Under the pieces are notes generated by a model that was not told where the DNA came from, ran no database searches, and saw nothing but the letters and a program-made list of their open reading frames with translations. From Bacillus sp. KH172YL63 (GTDB taxonomy: Bacteria; Bacillota; Bacilli; Bacillales; Bacillaceae_B), in the NCBI RefSeq assembly GCF_011398925.1, contig NZ_AP022842.1:1476001-1540000 (forward strand): a DNA stretch of 64,000 nucleotides, given 5' to 3'. Positions 13,147 to 23,547 of this stretch are shown here, piece after piece. Positions within the stretch are counted from its first letter, which is position 1; every line of letters begins with the position of its first letter. A program made the position numbers and the translations under genes.

Positions 13147-14391
13147 ATGGGGGAAAATGAAATGATGCAGGGGAAAAAAATATTATTGTGTGTTTCAGGA
13201 GGCATCGCTGTATATAAAGCAGCAGCCTTAACAAGCAAGCTCGTTCAAAACGGGGCGGAGGTAAAAGTCATCATGACCGAGTCGGCAAAGAAATTTGTCG
13301 CACCTCTCACATTCCAGGCCCTGTCCCGTCAAGATGTGTATTGGGATACGTTTGATGAAAAGGATTCAGAGAAAATCGCTCATATCGATCTCGCCGATTG
13401 GGCCGATCTGGTGCTTGTCGCTCCGGCAACCGCTAACATCATCGGGAAACTTGCGAACGGAATTGCAGATGATATGATTTCCACGACGATCCTTGCCACA
13501 ACGGCAGACGTCTGGATCGCCCCGGCTATGAATGTACATATGTATGACCATCCGGCAGTGAAACGCAATCTCGATACCCTTTATGAGTATGGTTATCGAT
13601 TTGTCGAACCGAGTGAAGGGTATTTGGCCTGTGGCTATGTTGGAAAGGGACGGTTGGAAGAACCTGAAAAGATCGTCGATTTGATCGACCGCCATTTTTC
13701 TGAGGATGATCAGTATAAGCATCTCCTGAAAGGAAAGAAAGTCGTCATCACCGCCGGTCCGACGAGGGAAATGGTCGATCCCGTACGCTATTTCTCAAAT
13801 CGCTCGACAGGGAAGATGGGATATGCCCTCGCTGAAGCGGCAGCCTCCTCAGGTGCCGATGTCGTTCTCATTTCCGGCCCTTCCGGATTGCAGGTACCCA
13901 AGGGTGTGGAGTTTGTTTCTGTGACAAGTGCTGAAGACATGTATCAAGCCGTTCTTGAAGCATTCCCGACGGCAGATATTGTCGTGAAGAGCGCTGCGGT
14001 TGCCGACTATCGACCGAAGGAAACCCTCGGGGAGAAACTGAAGAAAAAAGAAGGAAATCTTGTGATTGAATTCGAACGGACAAAAGATATCCTGATGAGT
14101 CTAGGTGAACGAAAGAAGCATCAATTCCTGATTGGATTCGCCGCGGAAACACAGGATGTTGAGAAATATGCAAAAGCGAAGCTCGAGAAGAAAAGGGCAG
14201 ATATGATTGTCGCGAACAATGTGAAAGAAACCGGTTCAGGATTCGGGACAGATACGAATAAAGTGTCGATTGTCACAGGTGACGGTAACGTAAGGAACCT
14301 CCCGCTCATGACGAAGGGCGAGGTAGCAAGGGAGATTTTCAAGGAAGCAATGAATCAAATGAAGAAGGGTGCCGAACATGAACGTAGCTAG
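13147..14391 (+). CDS. coaBC: bifunctional phosphopantothenoylcysteine decarboxylase / phosphopantothenate-cysteine ligase
   Basis: Two consecutive steps of coenzyme A synthesis. The N-terminal half (about 1-190) is the flavin-dependent decarboxylase CoaC (ILLCVSGGIAVYKAA; APAMNVHMYDHP; ACGYVGKGRL). The C-terminal half is the CoaB ligase (VVITAGPTREMVDPVRYFSNRS). It is 414 aa. The start at 13147 has GGGAGG about 10 nt upstream; two ATGs four and five codons in are alternatives. It overlaps priA by 14 nt. Confidence 0.94.
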   Translation: MGENEMMQGKKILLCVSGGIAVYKAAALTSKLVQNGAEVKVIMTESAKKFVAPLTFQALSRQDVYWDTFDEKDSEKIAHIDLADWADLVLVAPATANIIGKLANGIADDMISTTILATTADVWIAPAMNVHMYDHPAVKRNLDTLYEYGYRFVEPSEGYLACGYVGKGRLEEPEKIVDLIDRHFSEDDQYKHLLKGKKVVITAGPTREMVDPVRYFSNRSTGKMGYALAEAAASSGADVVLISGPSGLQVPKGVEFVSVTSAEDMYQAVLEAFPTADIVVKSAAVADYRPKETLGEKLKKKEGNLVIEFERTKDILMSLGERKKHQFLIGFAAETQDVEKYAKAKLEKKRADMIVANNVKETGSGFGTDTNKVSIVTGDGNVRNLPLMTKGEVAREIFKEAMNQMKKGAEHERS

Positions 14392-16801
14392 CGTCATCGT
14401 CGATGTTCCTGCAATGCAGACGGACCGGACCTTTGATTACACCATACCGAAAGAGTGGAAAGGCATCATTGTTCCGGGAATGCGGGTCGTCGTCCCATTC
14501 GGTCCGAGGAAAATCCAGGGATTTGTCATCGATCTCAAAGAAAAAGGCGAGGTTTCCAAACTCAAACCGATCCATGAACCGATGGACCTCATTCCTGTAT
14601 TGAATCAAGAGCTGCTCACATTGGGAGATTGGCTGACAGAGAAAACCCTGTGTTTCAAGATCTCAGCATTTCAGGCGATGCTGCCTGCAGCCATGAAGGC
14701 AAAGTATGAAAAATTCTTTCATCTCGAAGACAATAAGCGGCCTGATGACCTCCATCAAAAGCTTCAGCCGGTCTTTCAGAGCGGAAGGGAAGTTTCCTGG
14801 AAGGCTATAGAGGAGATGGGACTTCTTCCCCTCATCCAAAAAGAGGTGAAAAGCGGCGCTATTGAGGTCATTTACAGAGTAAAGGCCAAGGGTAAAAAGA
14901 AAACGGTCCGAAAACTGTATCTTGCCATCCCTCAGGAAGAACTGGAGGAAGTGTTGCGTGCACTTCCGCCCCAGGCAAGTAAACAAAAGCAGATCATAGA
15001 GTACATGAATGACGCTGCACCTGGAGGGGACGGGGTCCTTGCTTCAGTGCTCCTTGAAGAAATGGCCACGACTTCAAGCACGATCAAGACGCTTGTCCAC
15101 AAAGGATACTTGAAGGAAAAAAACGTTGAAATCTACCGGGATCCCTTTGAAAACAGAACGTTTGAAAAGACCTCGCCGCTTCCGCTAACCACCCAGCAGG
15201 CCGAATCGATTACGCCGATACTGGGGTCGATCGAGGAAAAGGAGCATCACACATATCTCCTTTACGGCGTGACCGGGAGCGGGAAAACAGAAATCTATCT
15301 TCAGTCGATTCAGCGCGTGTTGGAAGACGGAAAAGAAGCGATCGTAATGGTTCCTGAAATTTCCCTGACTCCACAGATGGTCCATAGGTTCAAAGGGCGC
15401 TTTGGTAACGATGTTGCCGTCCTTCACAGTGGATTATCGACCGGTGAAAAATATGATGAATGGAGAAAGATTCAGCGAAAAGAAGTCAAGGTCGTCGTTG
15501 GTGCACGCTCGGCTGTTTTCGCGCCATTTGAAAACCTTGGCATCATCATCATCGACGAGGAGCATGAAACGAGTTACAAGCAGGAGGAAAATCCCCGATA
15601 TCATGCAAGGGATGTAGCCATTTACCGGGGGGAATACCACAGATGTCCGGTCATTTTGGGAAGTGCGACCCCTTCCCTTGAATCATTCGCACGTGCATCC
15701 AAGGGCGTCTACAGGCTCCTCACCTTGGACAAACGGATGAATGATGGACCGCTTCCCTCTGTTGAGATCGTTGATATGAGGGAGGAATTGAGGAAGGGGA
15801 ACCGCTCGATGTTTTCAACCGAACTGTTCGAGAAGCTGCAGGACCGGTTGGAAAAGGGAGAGCAGACCGTATTGTTTCTAAACAGGAGGGGACATTCCTC
15901 TTTCATCATGTGCAGGGACTGCGGCTTTGTCCTTCAATGTCCTCATTGTGACATTTCCCTTACCTATCATCGTTTCTCGAACGGGATGAAATGTCATTAC
16001 TGCGGCTACGAAGAAGGAGTGCCGGCATCGTGCCCTGAGTGTACGAGCGAACATATCCGTTATTTTGGGACAGGTACACAAAAGGTAGAGGAAGAATTGA
16101 CGAAACTGCTGCCTTCTGCCCGCATCATCAGGATGGACGTCGATACGACCTCCCGGAAAGGGTCCCATGAGAAGTTGCTGACTGCCTTTGGGGAAGGAAA
16201 GGCGGATATCCTGCTTGGGACACAAATGATTGCCAAAGGTTTAGACTTTCCGAACATCACGCTCGTAGGCGTGCTAAGTGCAGATACGATGCTCCATCTT
16301 CCTGATTTCAGGGCAGCAGAGAAGACGTTCCAGCTGTTGACCCAGGTGAGTGGGAGAGCCGGCAGGCACGCGCTGCCCGGGGAAGTGGTCATTCAGACTT
16401 ACACACCGGAACACTATTCAATCGAACTTGCCTCGAATCATGATTATAACCGCTTTTATCAACAGGAAATGATGATGAGGAAAATGGGGTCCTACCCGCC
16501 ATTCTTCTACATCACCCTCCTCACATTAAGTCATGAGGATCTGTTGAAGCTTGTGGACATCACGGAGAAAATGGCTGGGTATATCCGCTCTAAGCTGTCA
16601 GATACGACCATCATCCTTGGGCCCAGTGCATCACCCATCCCCCGGATAAAGAATAGATATCGTTATCAATGTTTGATAAAATACAAGCGGGAGCCAAATC
16701 TTGGTATCACGTTAAAAACAGTGCTGGATCAATTCCAACAGCAATATGCATCAAGCGGACTGACCGTTTCGATTGATGTGAATCCTTATATGATGATGTA
16801 A
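14378..16801 (+). CDS. priA: primosomal protein N' / replication restart helicase PriA
   Basis: 3'-5' superfamily 2 helicase that reloads the replisome at stalled forks and recombination intermediates. The 807 aa protein (B. subtilis 805) has Walker A GVTGSGKTE, a DEEH box in IIIIDEEHETSYKQEE, and a zinc-binding insert with CxxC pairs between about residues 515 and 560 (CRDCGF, CPHCDI, CHYCGY, CPEC). ATG 14378 (MNVASVIVDVP) fits the family N-terminus, with AAGGGTG 7 nt upstream; a GTG 9 nt earlier is less likely. It overlaps coaBC. Confidence 0.95.
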   Translation: MNVASVIVDVPAMQTDRTFDYTIPKEWKGIIVPGMRVVVPFGPRKIQGFVIDLKEKGEVSKLKPIHEPMDLIPVLNQELLTLGDWLTEKTLCFKISAFQAMLPAAMKAKYEKFFHLEDNKRPDDLHQKLQPVFQSGREVSWKAIEEMGLLPLIQKEVKSGAIEVIYRVKAKGKKKTVRKLYLAIPQEELEEVLRALPPQASKQKQIIEYMNDAAPGGDGVLASVLLEEMATTSSTIKTLVHKGYLKEKNVEIYRDPFENRTFEKTSPLPLTTQQAESITPILGSIEEKEHHTYLLYGVTGSGKTEIYLQSIQRVLEDGKEAIVMVPEISLTPQMVHRFKGRFGNDVAVLHSGLSTGEKYDEWRKIQRKEVKVVVGARSAVFAPFENLGIIIIDEEHETSYKQEENPRYHARDVAIYRGEYHRCPVILGSATPSLESFARASKGVYRLLTLDKRMNDGPLPSVEIVDMREELRKGNRSMFSTELFEKLQDRLEKGEQTVLFLNRRGHSSFIMCRDCGFVLQCPHCDISLTYHRFSNGMKCHYCGYEEGVPASCPECTSEHIRYFGTGTQKVEEELTKLLPSARIIRMDVDTTSRKGSHEKLLTAFGEGKADILLGTQMIAKGLDFPNITLVGVLSADTMLHLPDFRAAEKTFQLLTQVSGRAGRHALPGEVVIQTYTPEHYSIELASNHDYNRFYQQEMMMRKMGSYPPFFYITLLTLSHEDLLKLVDITEKMAGYIRSKLSDTTIILGPSASPIPRIKNRYRYQCLIKYKREPNLGITLKTVLDQFQQQYASSGLTVSIDVNPYMMM

Positions 16802-16832
16802 GGTCATTTTTACAGAAAGATGGAGGACAGAT

Positions 16833-17318
16833 ATGGCAATACTTCCAATTGTAATGCATCCGGACCCGATCCTGGAAAAGGAATGTGAAAAGGTTACGGA
16901 TTTTGATAAGAAATTAAAAAAATTATTAGCTAATATGTATGATACGATGCTTGAAGCAGATGGAGTAGGACTTGCAGCTCCCCAAGTGGGAGTTGACCTG
17001 CAGGTGGCCATCGTCGACATCGGCGATGATACCGGTACGATCGAATTGATCAACCCTGAGATCATTGAAACGAAAGGTAAGGATACAGATCTTGAAGGCT
17101 GCCTCAGTTTCCCAGGTTTATACGGCGAAGTGACCCGTCCATATGCGATCAAGGTCCGCTCCTACGATCGAAAGGGAAGAATGGTTGAGTTTCATGCCGA
17201 AGACTTTTTGGCAAGGGCGATCCAGCATGAAATTGATCACCTTCACGGCATCCTCTTTACATCGAAAGTAGAGAAATATATTACAGAAGAAGATTTAGAA
17301 GGGTATGAAGCAAAATGA
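16833..17318 (+). CDS. def: peptide deformylase
   Basis: Metalloenzyme that removes the formyl group from nascent N-terminal methionine. The 161 aa protein has all three family motifs: GVGLAAPQ (44-51), EGCLS, and HEIDH (132-136), which supplies the metal ligands and catalytic glutamate. It overlaps fmt by 4 nt (ATGA), pairing the enzyme that removes the formyl group with the one that adds it. Confidence 0.96.
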   Translation: MAILPIVMHPDPILEKECEKVTDFDKKLKKLLANMYDTMLEADGVGLAAPQVGVDLQVAIVDIGDDTGTIELINPEIIETKGKDTDLEGCLSFPGLYGEVTRPYAIKVRSYDRKGRMVEFHAEDFLARAIQHEIDHLHGILFTSKVEKYITEEDLEGYEAK

Positions 17319-18265
17319 CGAAAGTGATTTTTATGGGGACGCCGGATTTCTCGGTTCCCGTTCTTCAATCGTTGGTAGATGAAAAGTATGATGTGATTGC
17401 GGTTGTCACACAACCGGACAGGCCGGTCGGCAGAAAAAGGACACTGACACCTCCGCCGGTGAAGGTAGCAGCCGAACAACTGGGCATCCCGGTCTATCAA
17501 CCTGAAAAAATTAAAAACGAAGATGAGTTGAATGAAGTGCTCGCTTTGAAGCCGGACCTTATCGTCACGGCCGCATTCGGACAGATCCTGCCCAATGCGC
17601 TGCTTGAAGCGCCTAAGTATGGATGCATCAATGTGCATGCCTCCCTTCTGCCTGAACTAAGAGGCGGAGCACCAATCCATTATTCCATCCTTCAAGGGAA
17701 GGAAAAGACCGGTATTACCATCATGTACATGGTGGAAAAGCTTGATGCAGGGGATATCATCAGTCAGGTCGAAGTAGAAATCGATGAGCGTGATCATGTC
17801 GGGACGCTTCATGATAAATTGAGCATTGCAGGTGCCAAACTGCTCGTTGAAACGGTGCCGGCATTATTAAAAGGAGAAATCTCCCCAGTGAAGCAGGATG
17901 ATGCGAAAGCAACGTTCGCCAGAAATATCAAACGTGAACAAGAAGTGATCGACTGGACGAAAGACGGTGAAGAGATTTATAACCACATCAGAGGGCTTCA
18001 CCCTTGGCCGGTTGCTTACACGACGCTTGAAAACAACGTCATGAAAGTATGGTGGGGAGAAAAAGTGGAAGCAGAAGCCAAAACCCCCGGGGAAATCCTG
18101 AGCATCGAAGAAGATGGCTTTGTCGTTTCTACAGGTAATAACGTAGGAATCAAAATTACCGACCTGCAGCCGTCAGGCAAAAAGCGAATGAGCGCGAAAG
18201 ATTACCTCAGGGGAGCAGGTTCAAACTTAAAAGCCGGAATGATTGTAGGAGAAAAAAATGAGTAA
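17315..18265 (+). CDS. fmt: methionyl-tRNA formyltransferase
   Basis: Formylates initiator Met-tRNA using 10-formyl-THF. The 316 aa protein has an N-terminal Rossmann-type formyltransferase domain with the catalytic [17 protein letters not shown] segment (near residue 108) and a C-terminal OB-like tRNA-binding domain. It starts within the def stop (ATGA) and overlaps rsmB by 8 nt. Confidence 0.96.
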   Translation: MTKVIFMGTPDFSVPVLQSLVDEKYDVIAVVTQPDRPVGRKRTLTPPPVKVAAEQLGIPVYQPEKIKNEDELNEVLALKPDLIVTAAFGQILPNALLEAPKYGCINVHASLLPELRGGAPIHYSILQGKEKTGITIMYMVEKLDAGDIISQVEVEIDERDHVGTLHDKLSIAGAKLLVETVPALLKGEISPVKQDDAKATFARNIKREQEVIDWTKDGEEIYNHIRGLHPWPVAYTTLENNVMKVWWGEKVEAEAKTPGEILSIEEDGFVVSTGNNVGIKITDLQPSGKKRMSAKDYLRGAGSNLKAGMIVGEKNE

Positions 18266-19595
18266 ACGAACCAAGACAGTCCGTGAAGCAGCGCTTGAGG
18301 TGATCGAGGCAGTCGAAAAAAATCAATCTTACAGCAATTTATTGCTTCATTCAGTGATCGAAAAAAATGAGCTTCCAAGGAAAGACATCGGCTTATTGAC
18401 AGAGCTGACGTACGGGACGATTCAACGGAAGATGACCCTCGATTTCTATCTGGCGCCTTTCATCAAAGGGAAACTCGATGACTGGGTGCGCCAATTACTC
18501 CGTTTATCTCTTTATCAGCTAGTCTATTTGGACCGTATCCCGGACCGTGCGGTATTCCACGAAGCAGTCGAAATCGCCAAAAAGCGGGGGCATAAAGGAA
18601 TATCCGGGTTGGTCAACGGGGTGTTAAGGTCTGTACAGCGAAAAGGACTTCCTTCCCTTGACTCCATAAAGGATCCGGTCGAGCGTGTGGCCATTGAAAC
18701 AAGCCATCCTTACTGGCTCGTGAAGAGATGGGAAGAACAATTCGGACTTGCAAAGACGAAAGAAATGTGTGAGACCAACCTGATTGCCCCTAAGCAGACT
18801 GCCCGTGTAAATACGACCAAAATTGCCCGCGAAGAACTGATGAAGCTTCTTTCAGACAATGGAAATGAAGTGAAAGAAAGTCCGGTCGTACCGGTAGCGA
18901 TTCAGTCACTCCGGGGCAACCTTGCGAAAACAGAGGCATATAAAGAAGGTCAATTGACCATCCAGGATGAAAGCTCAATGCTTGTTCCATATGCATTGAA
19001 GCTTGAAAAAGGCATGAAGGTGCTTGATGCCTGCGCTGCTCCTGGCGGGAAAACGACCCATATCGCGGAAATGCTGTCAGGAACCGGGGAAGTGAACGCC
19101 CTGGACCTTCATAAGCATAAAGTGAAATTGATTGACGACAATGCTGCCAGATTAGGATTGGACAATGTGAAAACGGCCACCCTTGACAGCCGGAAGGCGG
19201 CAGAAAAATTCGAGAAGGAAAGCTTTGACAGAATCCTTGTCGATGCCCCGTGCTCCGGGTTAGGCGTCCTGAGAAGAAAGCCCGATATCAAGTATGCAAA
19301 AAAAGAAGCAGATCTGGTTTCATTGCAAAAAATTCAGCTCGATATCCTGTCGGCTGTTGCCCCGTTGCTAAAGAAAGACGGCCTGCTTGTTTATAGTACA
19401 TGCACAGTGGATCAAAATGAAAATGAAGGGACCGTCTCGGCTTTCCTGCGTGATCACCCGGGATTTGAAGTGCATCCCCTTGATGTTCTCCCGGAAACGG
19501 TAGCGCCGTTTATCGAAAATCATCAGCTGCAAGTATTTCCTCAGGATTTCGGTGGGGACGGATTCTTTATTTCCTGTTTCCGGAAAAAAGCTTGA
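18258..19595 (+). CDS. rsmB: 16S rRNA (cytosine-967 C5) methyltransferase RsmB
   Basis: SAM-dependent m5C methyltransferase. The N-terminal NusB-like RNA-binding domain covers about 1-140. The SAM site is [14 protein letters not shown]. The two conserved cysteine motifs are DAPCSGLG (C332) and [12 protein letters not shown] (C382), the latter normally the catalytic cysteine. It is 445 aa. It begins inside fmt. In B. subtilis the next gene is rlmN, which is absent here. Confidence 0.95.
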   Translation: MSKRTKTVREAALEVIEAVEKNQSYSNLLLHSVIEKNELPRKDIGLLTELTYGTIQRKMTLDFYLAPFIKGKLDDWVRQLLRLSLYQLVYLDRIPDRAVFHEAVEIAKKRGHKGISGLVNGVLRSVQRKGLPSLDSIKDPVERVAIETSHPYWLVKRWEEQFGLAKTKEMCETNLIAPKQTARVNTTKIAREELMKLLSDNGNEVKESPVVPVAIQSLRGNLAKTEAYKEGQLTIQDESSMLVPYALKLEKGMKVLDACAAPGGKTTHIAEMLSGTGEVNALDLHKHKVKLIDDNAARLGLDNVKTATLDSRKAAEKFEKESFDRILVDAPCSGLGVLRRKPDIKYAKKEADLVSLQKIQLDILSAVAPLLKKDGLLVYSTCTVDQNENEGTVSAFLRDHPGFEVHPLDVLPETVAPFIENHQLQVFPQDFGGDGFFISCFRKKA

Positions 19596-19759
19596 GTCGA
19601 ATCGGATCAAATGTCGAAAGAAAAGCAGGAAATTTGGACGGATGAGTCGTAAAAGTATTAGAGCCCTTAATGATTTTATGTATGACTGAATGAAGGATGC
19701 GCCCATGATGTTAAGGAGCTGCTTGAATCAGGTGCAGAAGAAGAGACGAGGTGACCTAA
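19596..19759 (+). other. gap where rlmN is expected; possible C-terminal scrap
   Basis: Only 164 nt separate rsmB from prpC. In B. subtilis the 23S rRNA/tRNA methyltransferase gene rlmN (about 360 codons) lies here. A short open stretch at 19686-19754 reads into AEEETR-stop just before the prpC SD. From memory, many Bacillus RlmN proteins end in a similar K/E-rich EETR tail, so this may be the last trace of a deleted rlmN. No radical-SAM CxxxCxxC motif remains. The gap is seen; the remnant is inference. Confidence 0.3.
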
Positions 19760-20509
19760 GTGAAGACGGTTTATTTTACGGACAAAGGGAAAGTGCGTCA
19801 ACATAACGAAGACAGTGCCGGGGTGTTTGTCAACCCTCACGGAGATCATTTAGCGATTGTGGCAGACGGGATGGGCGGCCACAGGGCAGGGGATGTGGCG
19901 AGCCAGCTGACGATTTCAATCCTAAAAGATTTCTGGGAAAATACGGAGAAATTCAATACCGCTGATGAAGCGGAAAATTGGTTAAAATCGACTATTAACG
20001 AAGTAAACAACAAAGTATATACTTATTCCCAATCCAATTCAGAATGTGAAGGGATGGGCACGACGCTTGTCGGGGCCATCTGTACGTCCCTGTTTGCGAC
20101 CATCGTGAACATCGGTGACAGCAGGGGGTATATCCTGAATGAAAACGGCTTTCATCAACTGACAGAGGATCATACCCTTGTCAATGAATTGGTGAGAAGC
20201 GGGGAAATCACCAAAGAAGATGCCGAGCATCATCCCCGGAAAAATGTAATACTGAGAGCGATTGGAACGGAATCGTCCATATCGATGGATATCAAGACGA
20301 TCATGTTTGAAGATGACGATGTCATTCTTTTATGCTCAGACGGCCTGTCTAACAAAGTATCTGAAAAAGAAATGAAGGATGTATTGGTGCAGGATCAGTC
20401 TCTTGAATATAAAGGGGAGTCGCTCGTTCAGTTAGCCAATGAATATGGCGGTGAAGATAATATTACCGTAGTAATTGTCGAGTTTGCCGCTGAAACGGAA
20501 AGCGGGTGA
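19760..20509 (+). CDS. prpC: PP2C-family Ser/Thr protein phosphatase PrpC
   Basis: Metal-dependent phosphatase that reverses PrkC phosphorylation (e.g. of translation GTPases and PrkC itself). The 249 aa protein has the PP2C motifs DGMGGHRAGDVAS, GDSRGYI and GGEDNITVVIV, with the metal-binding aspartates intact. The start is GTG at 19760 with GAGGTGA upstream. It sits directly before prkC, the usual kinase-phosphatase pair. Confidence 0.95.
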   Translation: MKTVYFTDKGKVRQHNEDSAGVFVNPHGDHLAIVADGMGGHRAGDVASQLTISILKDFWENTEKFNTADEAENWLKSTINEVNNKVYTYSQSNSECEGMGTTLVGAICTSLFATIVNIGDSRGYILNENGFHQLTEDHTLVNELVRSGEITKEDAEHHPRKNVILRAIGTESSISMDIKTIMFEDDDVILLCSDGLSNKVSEKEMKDVLVQDQSLEYKGESLVQLANEYGGEDNITVVIVEFAAETESG

Positions 20510-20513
20510 TACC

Positions 20514-22517
20514 ATGATGGAAGGAAAACGCATCAGTGGGCGTTACAGGATCATCAAATTAATTGGCGGCGGGGGCATGGCCAACGTATACCTGGCACAT
20601 GATGTCATATTAGATCGTGAAGTGGCGATAAAAATGCTCCGGATCGATTTCGCCAATGAAGAAGAATTTATCAAAAGGTTCCAACGTGAGGCCCAATCTG
20701 CGACCAGCCTGACGCACCCGAACATTGTGAGCATCTATGATGTAGGGGAAGAAGATGATCTTTATTATATCGTCATGGAATATGTCCATGGGATGACGTT
20801 GAAGCAATACATACAGCAGCACTCGCCGGTCGATGTGGACAAGGCGATCGATATTATGAAGCAGCTGACACTTGCGATGTCACATGCCCATCAAAATCAT
20901 ATCGTTCACCGTGATATCAAGCCTCACAATATCCTCCTTGATGAAGAGGGGAATGTGAAAATAACCGATTTCGGGATCGCGATGGCCTTGAGTGCCACTT
21001 CGATCACACAGACCAATTCAGTCCTCGGTTCGGTTCATTATCTCTCGCCTGAACAAGCGAGGGGAGGCATGGCGACGAAGAAGTCGGATATCTATTCACT
21101 TGGTATCGTGATGTTCGAATTATTAACCGGAAGATTACCATTTTCAGGGGAGTCAGCTGTTTCGATTGCCTTGAAGCACCTTCAATCGGAAACACCGTCC
21201 CTGAAAAGATGGAATCCAGATATCCCTCAAAGTGTAGAAAATATCGTCTTGAAAGCAACGGCGAAGGATCCTTTCCGACGATACGAGAGCTTGGAGGAAA
21301 TGGATGAGGATCTCTCGACGGCCCTGGATTCCGACCGGATCAATGAGCCGAAATTTGCCGTGCCTCTTGATGACGAGGCGACGAAGGCGATTCCGGTGAT
21401 CACGGATCAGAAGGCCTATTCTAACCTGGATGATACAATCGTCCATCAGGCGAATACCGATGCCGTCCAGACGAAACCGACGCCTCCTGTTCAAAATGGG
21501 AAGAAAAAGGGGAAAAAGAAAGATGCCACCAAAACAAAGAGTAAAAAGAAATGGCCGATCGTGATTGTCAGCCTTTTCTTCCTCTTGATCCTATTGGGGG
21601 TTGCAGCGGTCACCCTCGTACCGGATCTGCTTGGCCCTAAAGAAATCAAAGTACCGGATGTTACAGGGAAAGATATGACCAAAGCTGTGTCGATGATTGT
21701 GTCTGACGGATTTGTTGTAGGCGAAACAAAAGAACAAGCAAGCGACAGTGTGCCGGAAGGGCAAGTGATCAGAACGAATCCGAAAGCAGGACGATTGGCA
21801 AATGAGGGATCTGCGATCGATGTTTATGTCAGCACAGGCAAAGCGAAGCTGGAGGTCGAGGATTACACCGGCAAGGACTTTGAAGAAGTTGCTTCCGAGC
21901 TTGAGGAAGCGGGCTTCAAGGTGGAAAAAGAAGACGAGTACAGTGAAGATGAAGCGGCAGGGACGATTTTGGATCAAGATCCTTCCCCGGGTGTCGAAGT
22001 CGTGCCTGAAGAGACGACGATCACCTTAACGGTCAGCAAAGGGCAGGAATCTTTCGACCTTGACAGTTTGGAAGGATTCGACCAAACCGCCCTTGATAAA
22101 TATGAAGCGTCAAAAGGCATCAACATCATTGTACAGGGCCAACAATTCTCTTCCGATGTGGAAGAAGGACGGGTTATCTCCCATAAGCCTGTTGCAAGCA
22201 CACCAATCAAAAAAGGTGACACGGTGTATGTGATCATGTCTAAGGGGCCGGAGGAAATCCCTGTGAAGGAAGAAACGTTAGAAGAAACCGTCCCATACAG
22301 CGGACAGGATGGAAACCCGCAGACAGTGGAAGTTTTCATTGAAGACAAAGACAGTCAATTAAACGGAGATCCTGACCAGATTCAAGGAATCATCGAGGAT
22401 ACAAAAATTACTATGACGTTTACACTAGAGCAAGGTAAACAAGGGAAATACCGGATCCTTGTGGACGGAAAAGAGTATAAATCCGGGACTGTCGAATATC
22501 CTAAAGAAGATGAATGA
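20514..22517 (+). CDS. prkC: PASTA-domain Ser/Thr protein kinase PrkC
   Basis: Membrane kinase that senses muropeptides and signals germination and cell-wall status. It is 667 aa. The cytoplasmic kinase domain (about 1-275) has GGGGMANVY, catalytic HRDIKPHN, DFG and a Thr-rich activation loop (ATSITQTNS). A Lys-rich linker leads to one membrane span near residues 345-365 (WPIVIVSLFFLLILLG). Three extracellular PASTA repeats follow (starting KVPDVTGKD, EVEDYTGKD and the SFDLDSLEGF region), then a C-terminal extension. The start MMEGKRISGRY lies 4 nt after the prpC stop with GGGTGA as SD; the second Met is an alternative. Confidence 0.95.
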   Translation: MMEGKRISGRYRIIKLIGGGGMANVYLAHDVILDREVAIKMLRIDFANEEEFIKRFQREAQSATSLTHPNIVSIYDVGEEDDLYYIVMEYVHGMTLKQYIQQHSPVDVDKAIDIMKQLTLAMSHAHQNHIVHRDIKPHNILLDEEGNVKITDFGIAMALSATSITQTNSVLGSVHYLSPEQARGGMATKKSDIYSLGIVMFELLTGRLPFSGESAVSIALKHLQSETPSLKRWNPDIPQSVENIVLKATAKDPFRRYESLEEMDEDLSTALDSDRINEPKFAVPLDDEATKAIPVITDQKAYSNLDDTIVHQANTDAVQTKPTPPVQNGKKKGKKKDATKTKSKKKWPIVIVSLFFLLILLGVAAVTLVPDLLGPKEIKVPDVTGKDMTKAVSMIVSDGFVVGETKEQASDSVPEGQVIRTNPKAGRLANEGSAIDVYVSTGKAKLEVEDYTGKDFEEVASELEEAGFKVEKEDEYSEDEAAGTILDQDPSPGVEVVPEETTITLTVSKGQESFDLDSLEGFDQTALDKYEASKGINIIVQGQQFSSDVEEGRVISHKPVASTPIKKGDTVYVIMSKGPEEIPVKEETLEETVPYSGQDGNPQTVEVFIEDKDSQLNGDPDQIQGIIEDTKITMTFTLEQGKQGKYRILVDGKEYKSGTVEYPKEDE

Positions 22518-22528
22518 TTAAAATGCAA

Positions 22529-22580
22529 AGGACTGTACCCTGGTGAATAATGAACCTGACGGGACAGTCCTCTTGTTTTC
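22529..22580 (+). terminator. probable terminator after prkC
   Basis: AGGACTGTACCC / GGGACAGTCCT stem with a 20-nt loop, followed by a moderately T-rich tail. The loop is long, so efficiency is uncertain. Confidence 0.5.
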
Positions 22581-22663
22581 ATTTATAATGATAGGTAATC
22601 AGGATACATAATGTGCATTTTTTTATGTGTGATGGATATAAGCAGATGAACAGGAGGTTTCGA

Positions 22664-23545
22664 ATGCCTGAAGGAAAAATTGTTAAAGCGTTGAGTGGAT
22701 TTTATTACGTACTTTCAGAAGGCACGATTACGCAGTGCCGGGGGAGGGGAGTATTTCGTAAAAATAAAGTGACCCCTTTGGTTGGTGACTATGTTGAATT
22801 CCAGGCGGAGAATAAGACGGATGGATATCTCTTGAAAGTATTTGAACGTAAGAACGAATTGGTCCGGCCGCCGATTGCCAACGTGGATCAAGCCATATTG
22901 GTTTTCTCCGCCAGTGAACCGGATTTCAGTCCGGCTCTGTTGGACCGCTTTCTTGTGCTGATTGAAAGCAAGGGGATCGAACCGCTTATCTGCGTAACAA
23001 AGATGGATTTATTAAGCCCTGAACAATCAGAAAAGATCGCTGCCTACGTGGAAGAGTACCGCTCATTCGGTTATGAAGTCCTCATGACTTCCTCAAAAAC
23101 CGAGCACGGGGTAGAAGAGCTGACACCTTATTTAAAAGATAAAATCTCCGTATTTGCAGGACAGTCCGGGGTGGGGAAATCATCCCTCCTCAACGCGTTG
23201 AAGCCTGAGCTTGAGCTGAAAACGGCGATGATTTCCTCCCACTTAGGCCGTGGGAAACATACGACCCGGCATGTTGAACTGATAGATATTGAAGATGGTC
23301 TGGTGGCGGATACGCCTGGGTTCAGTTCATTGGAATTCACTGTGCTTGAAGCCGAGGAGCTTCCGGCATGCTTCCCTGAGATGGTCTCTGTGGCAGATGA
23401 TTGTAAATTCAGGGGCTGCCTTCATATCAATGAGCCGAAATGTGCCGTGAAAGCGGCAGTCGAATCTGGGGAGATCCCAGCATACCGGTATGATCACTAC
23501 TTGACGTTCCATAAAGAAATCAAAGATAGAAAGCCGAGGTACTGA
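22664..23545 (+). CDS. rsgA: ribosome small-subunit-dependent GTPase RsgA (CpgA)
   Basis: Circularly permuted GTPase that checks 30S maturation. It is 293 aa. Domains in order: N-terminal OB fold, then G4 (TKMDL) before G1 (GQSGVGKSSLLN) and G3 (DTPGF), the permuted order typical of the family, then a C-terminal zinc site (C...C..CLH....C in the DDCKFRGCLHINEPKC segment). ATG 22664 (MPEGKIVKAL) has AGGAGG 8 nt upstream; the open frame starts 51 nt earlier without family similarity. It follows prkC; B. subtilis CpgA is a PrkC substrate. Confidence 0.95.
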   Translation: MPEGKIVKALSGFYYVLSEGTITQCRGRGVFRKNKVTPLVGDYVEFQAENKTDGYLLKVFERKNELVRPPIANVDQAILVFSASEPDFSPALLDRFLVLIESKGIEPLICVTKMDLLSPEQSEKIAAYVEEYRSFGYEVLMTSSKTEHGVEELTPYLKDKISVFAGQSGVGKSSLLNALKPELELKTAMISSHLGRGKHTTRHVELIDIEDGLVADTPGFSSLEFTVLEAEELPACFPEMVSVADDCKFRGCLHINEPKCAVKAAVESGEIPAYRYDHYLTFHKEIKDRKPRY

Positions 23546-23547
23546 AT

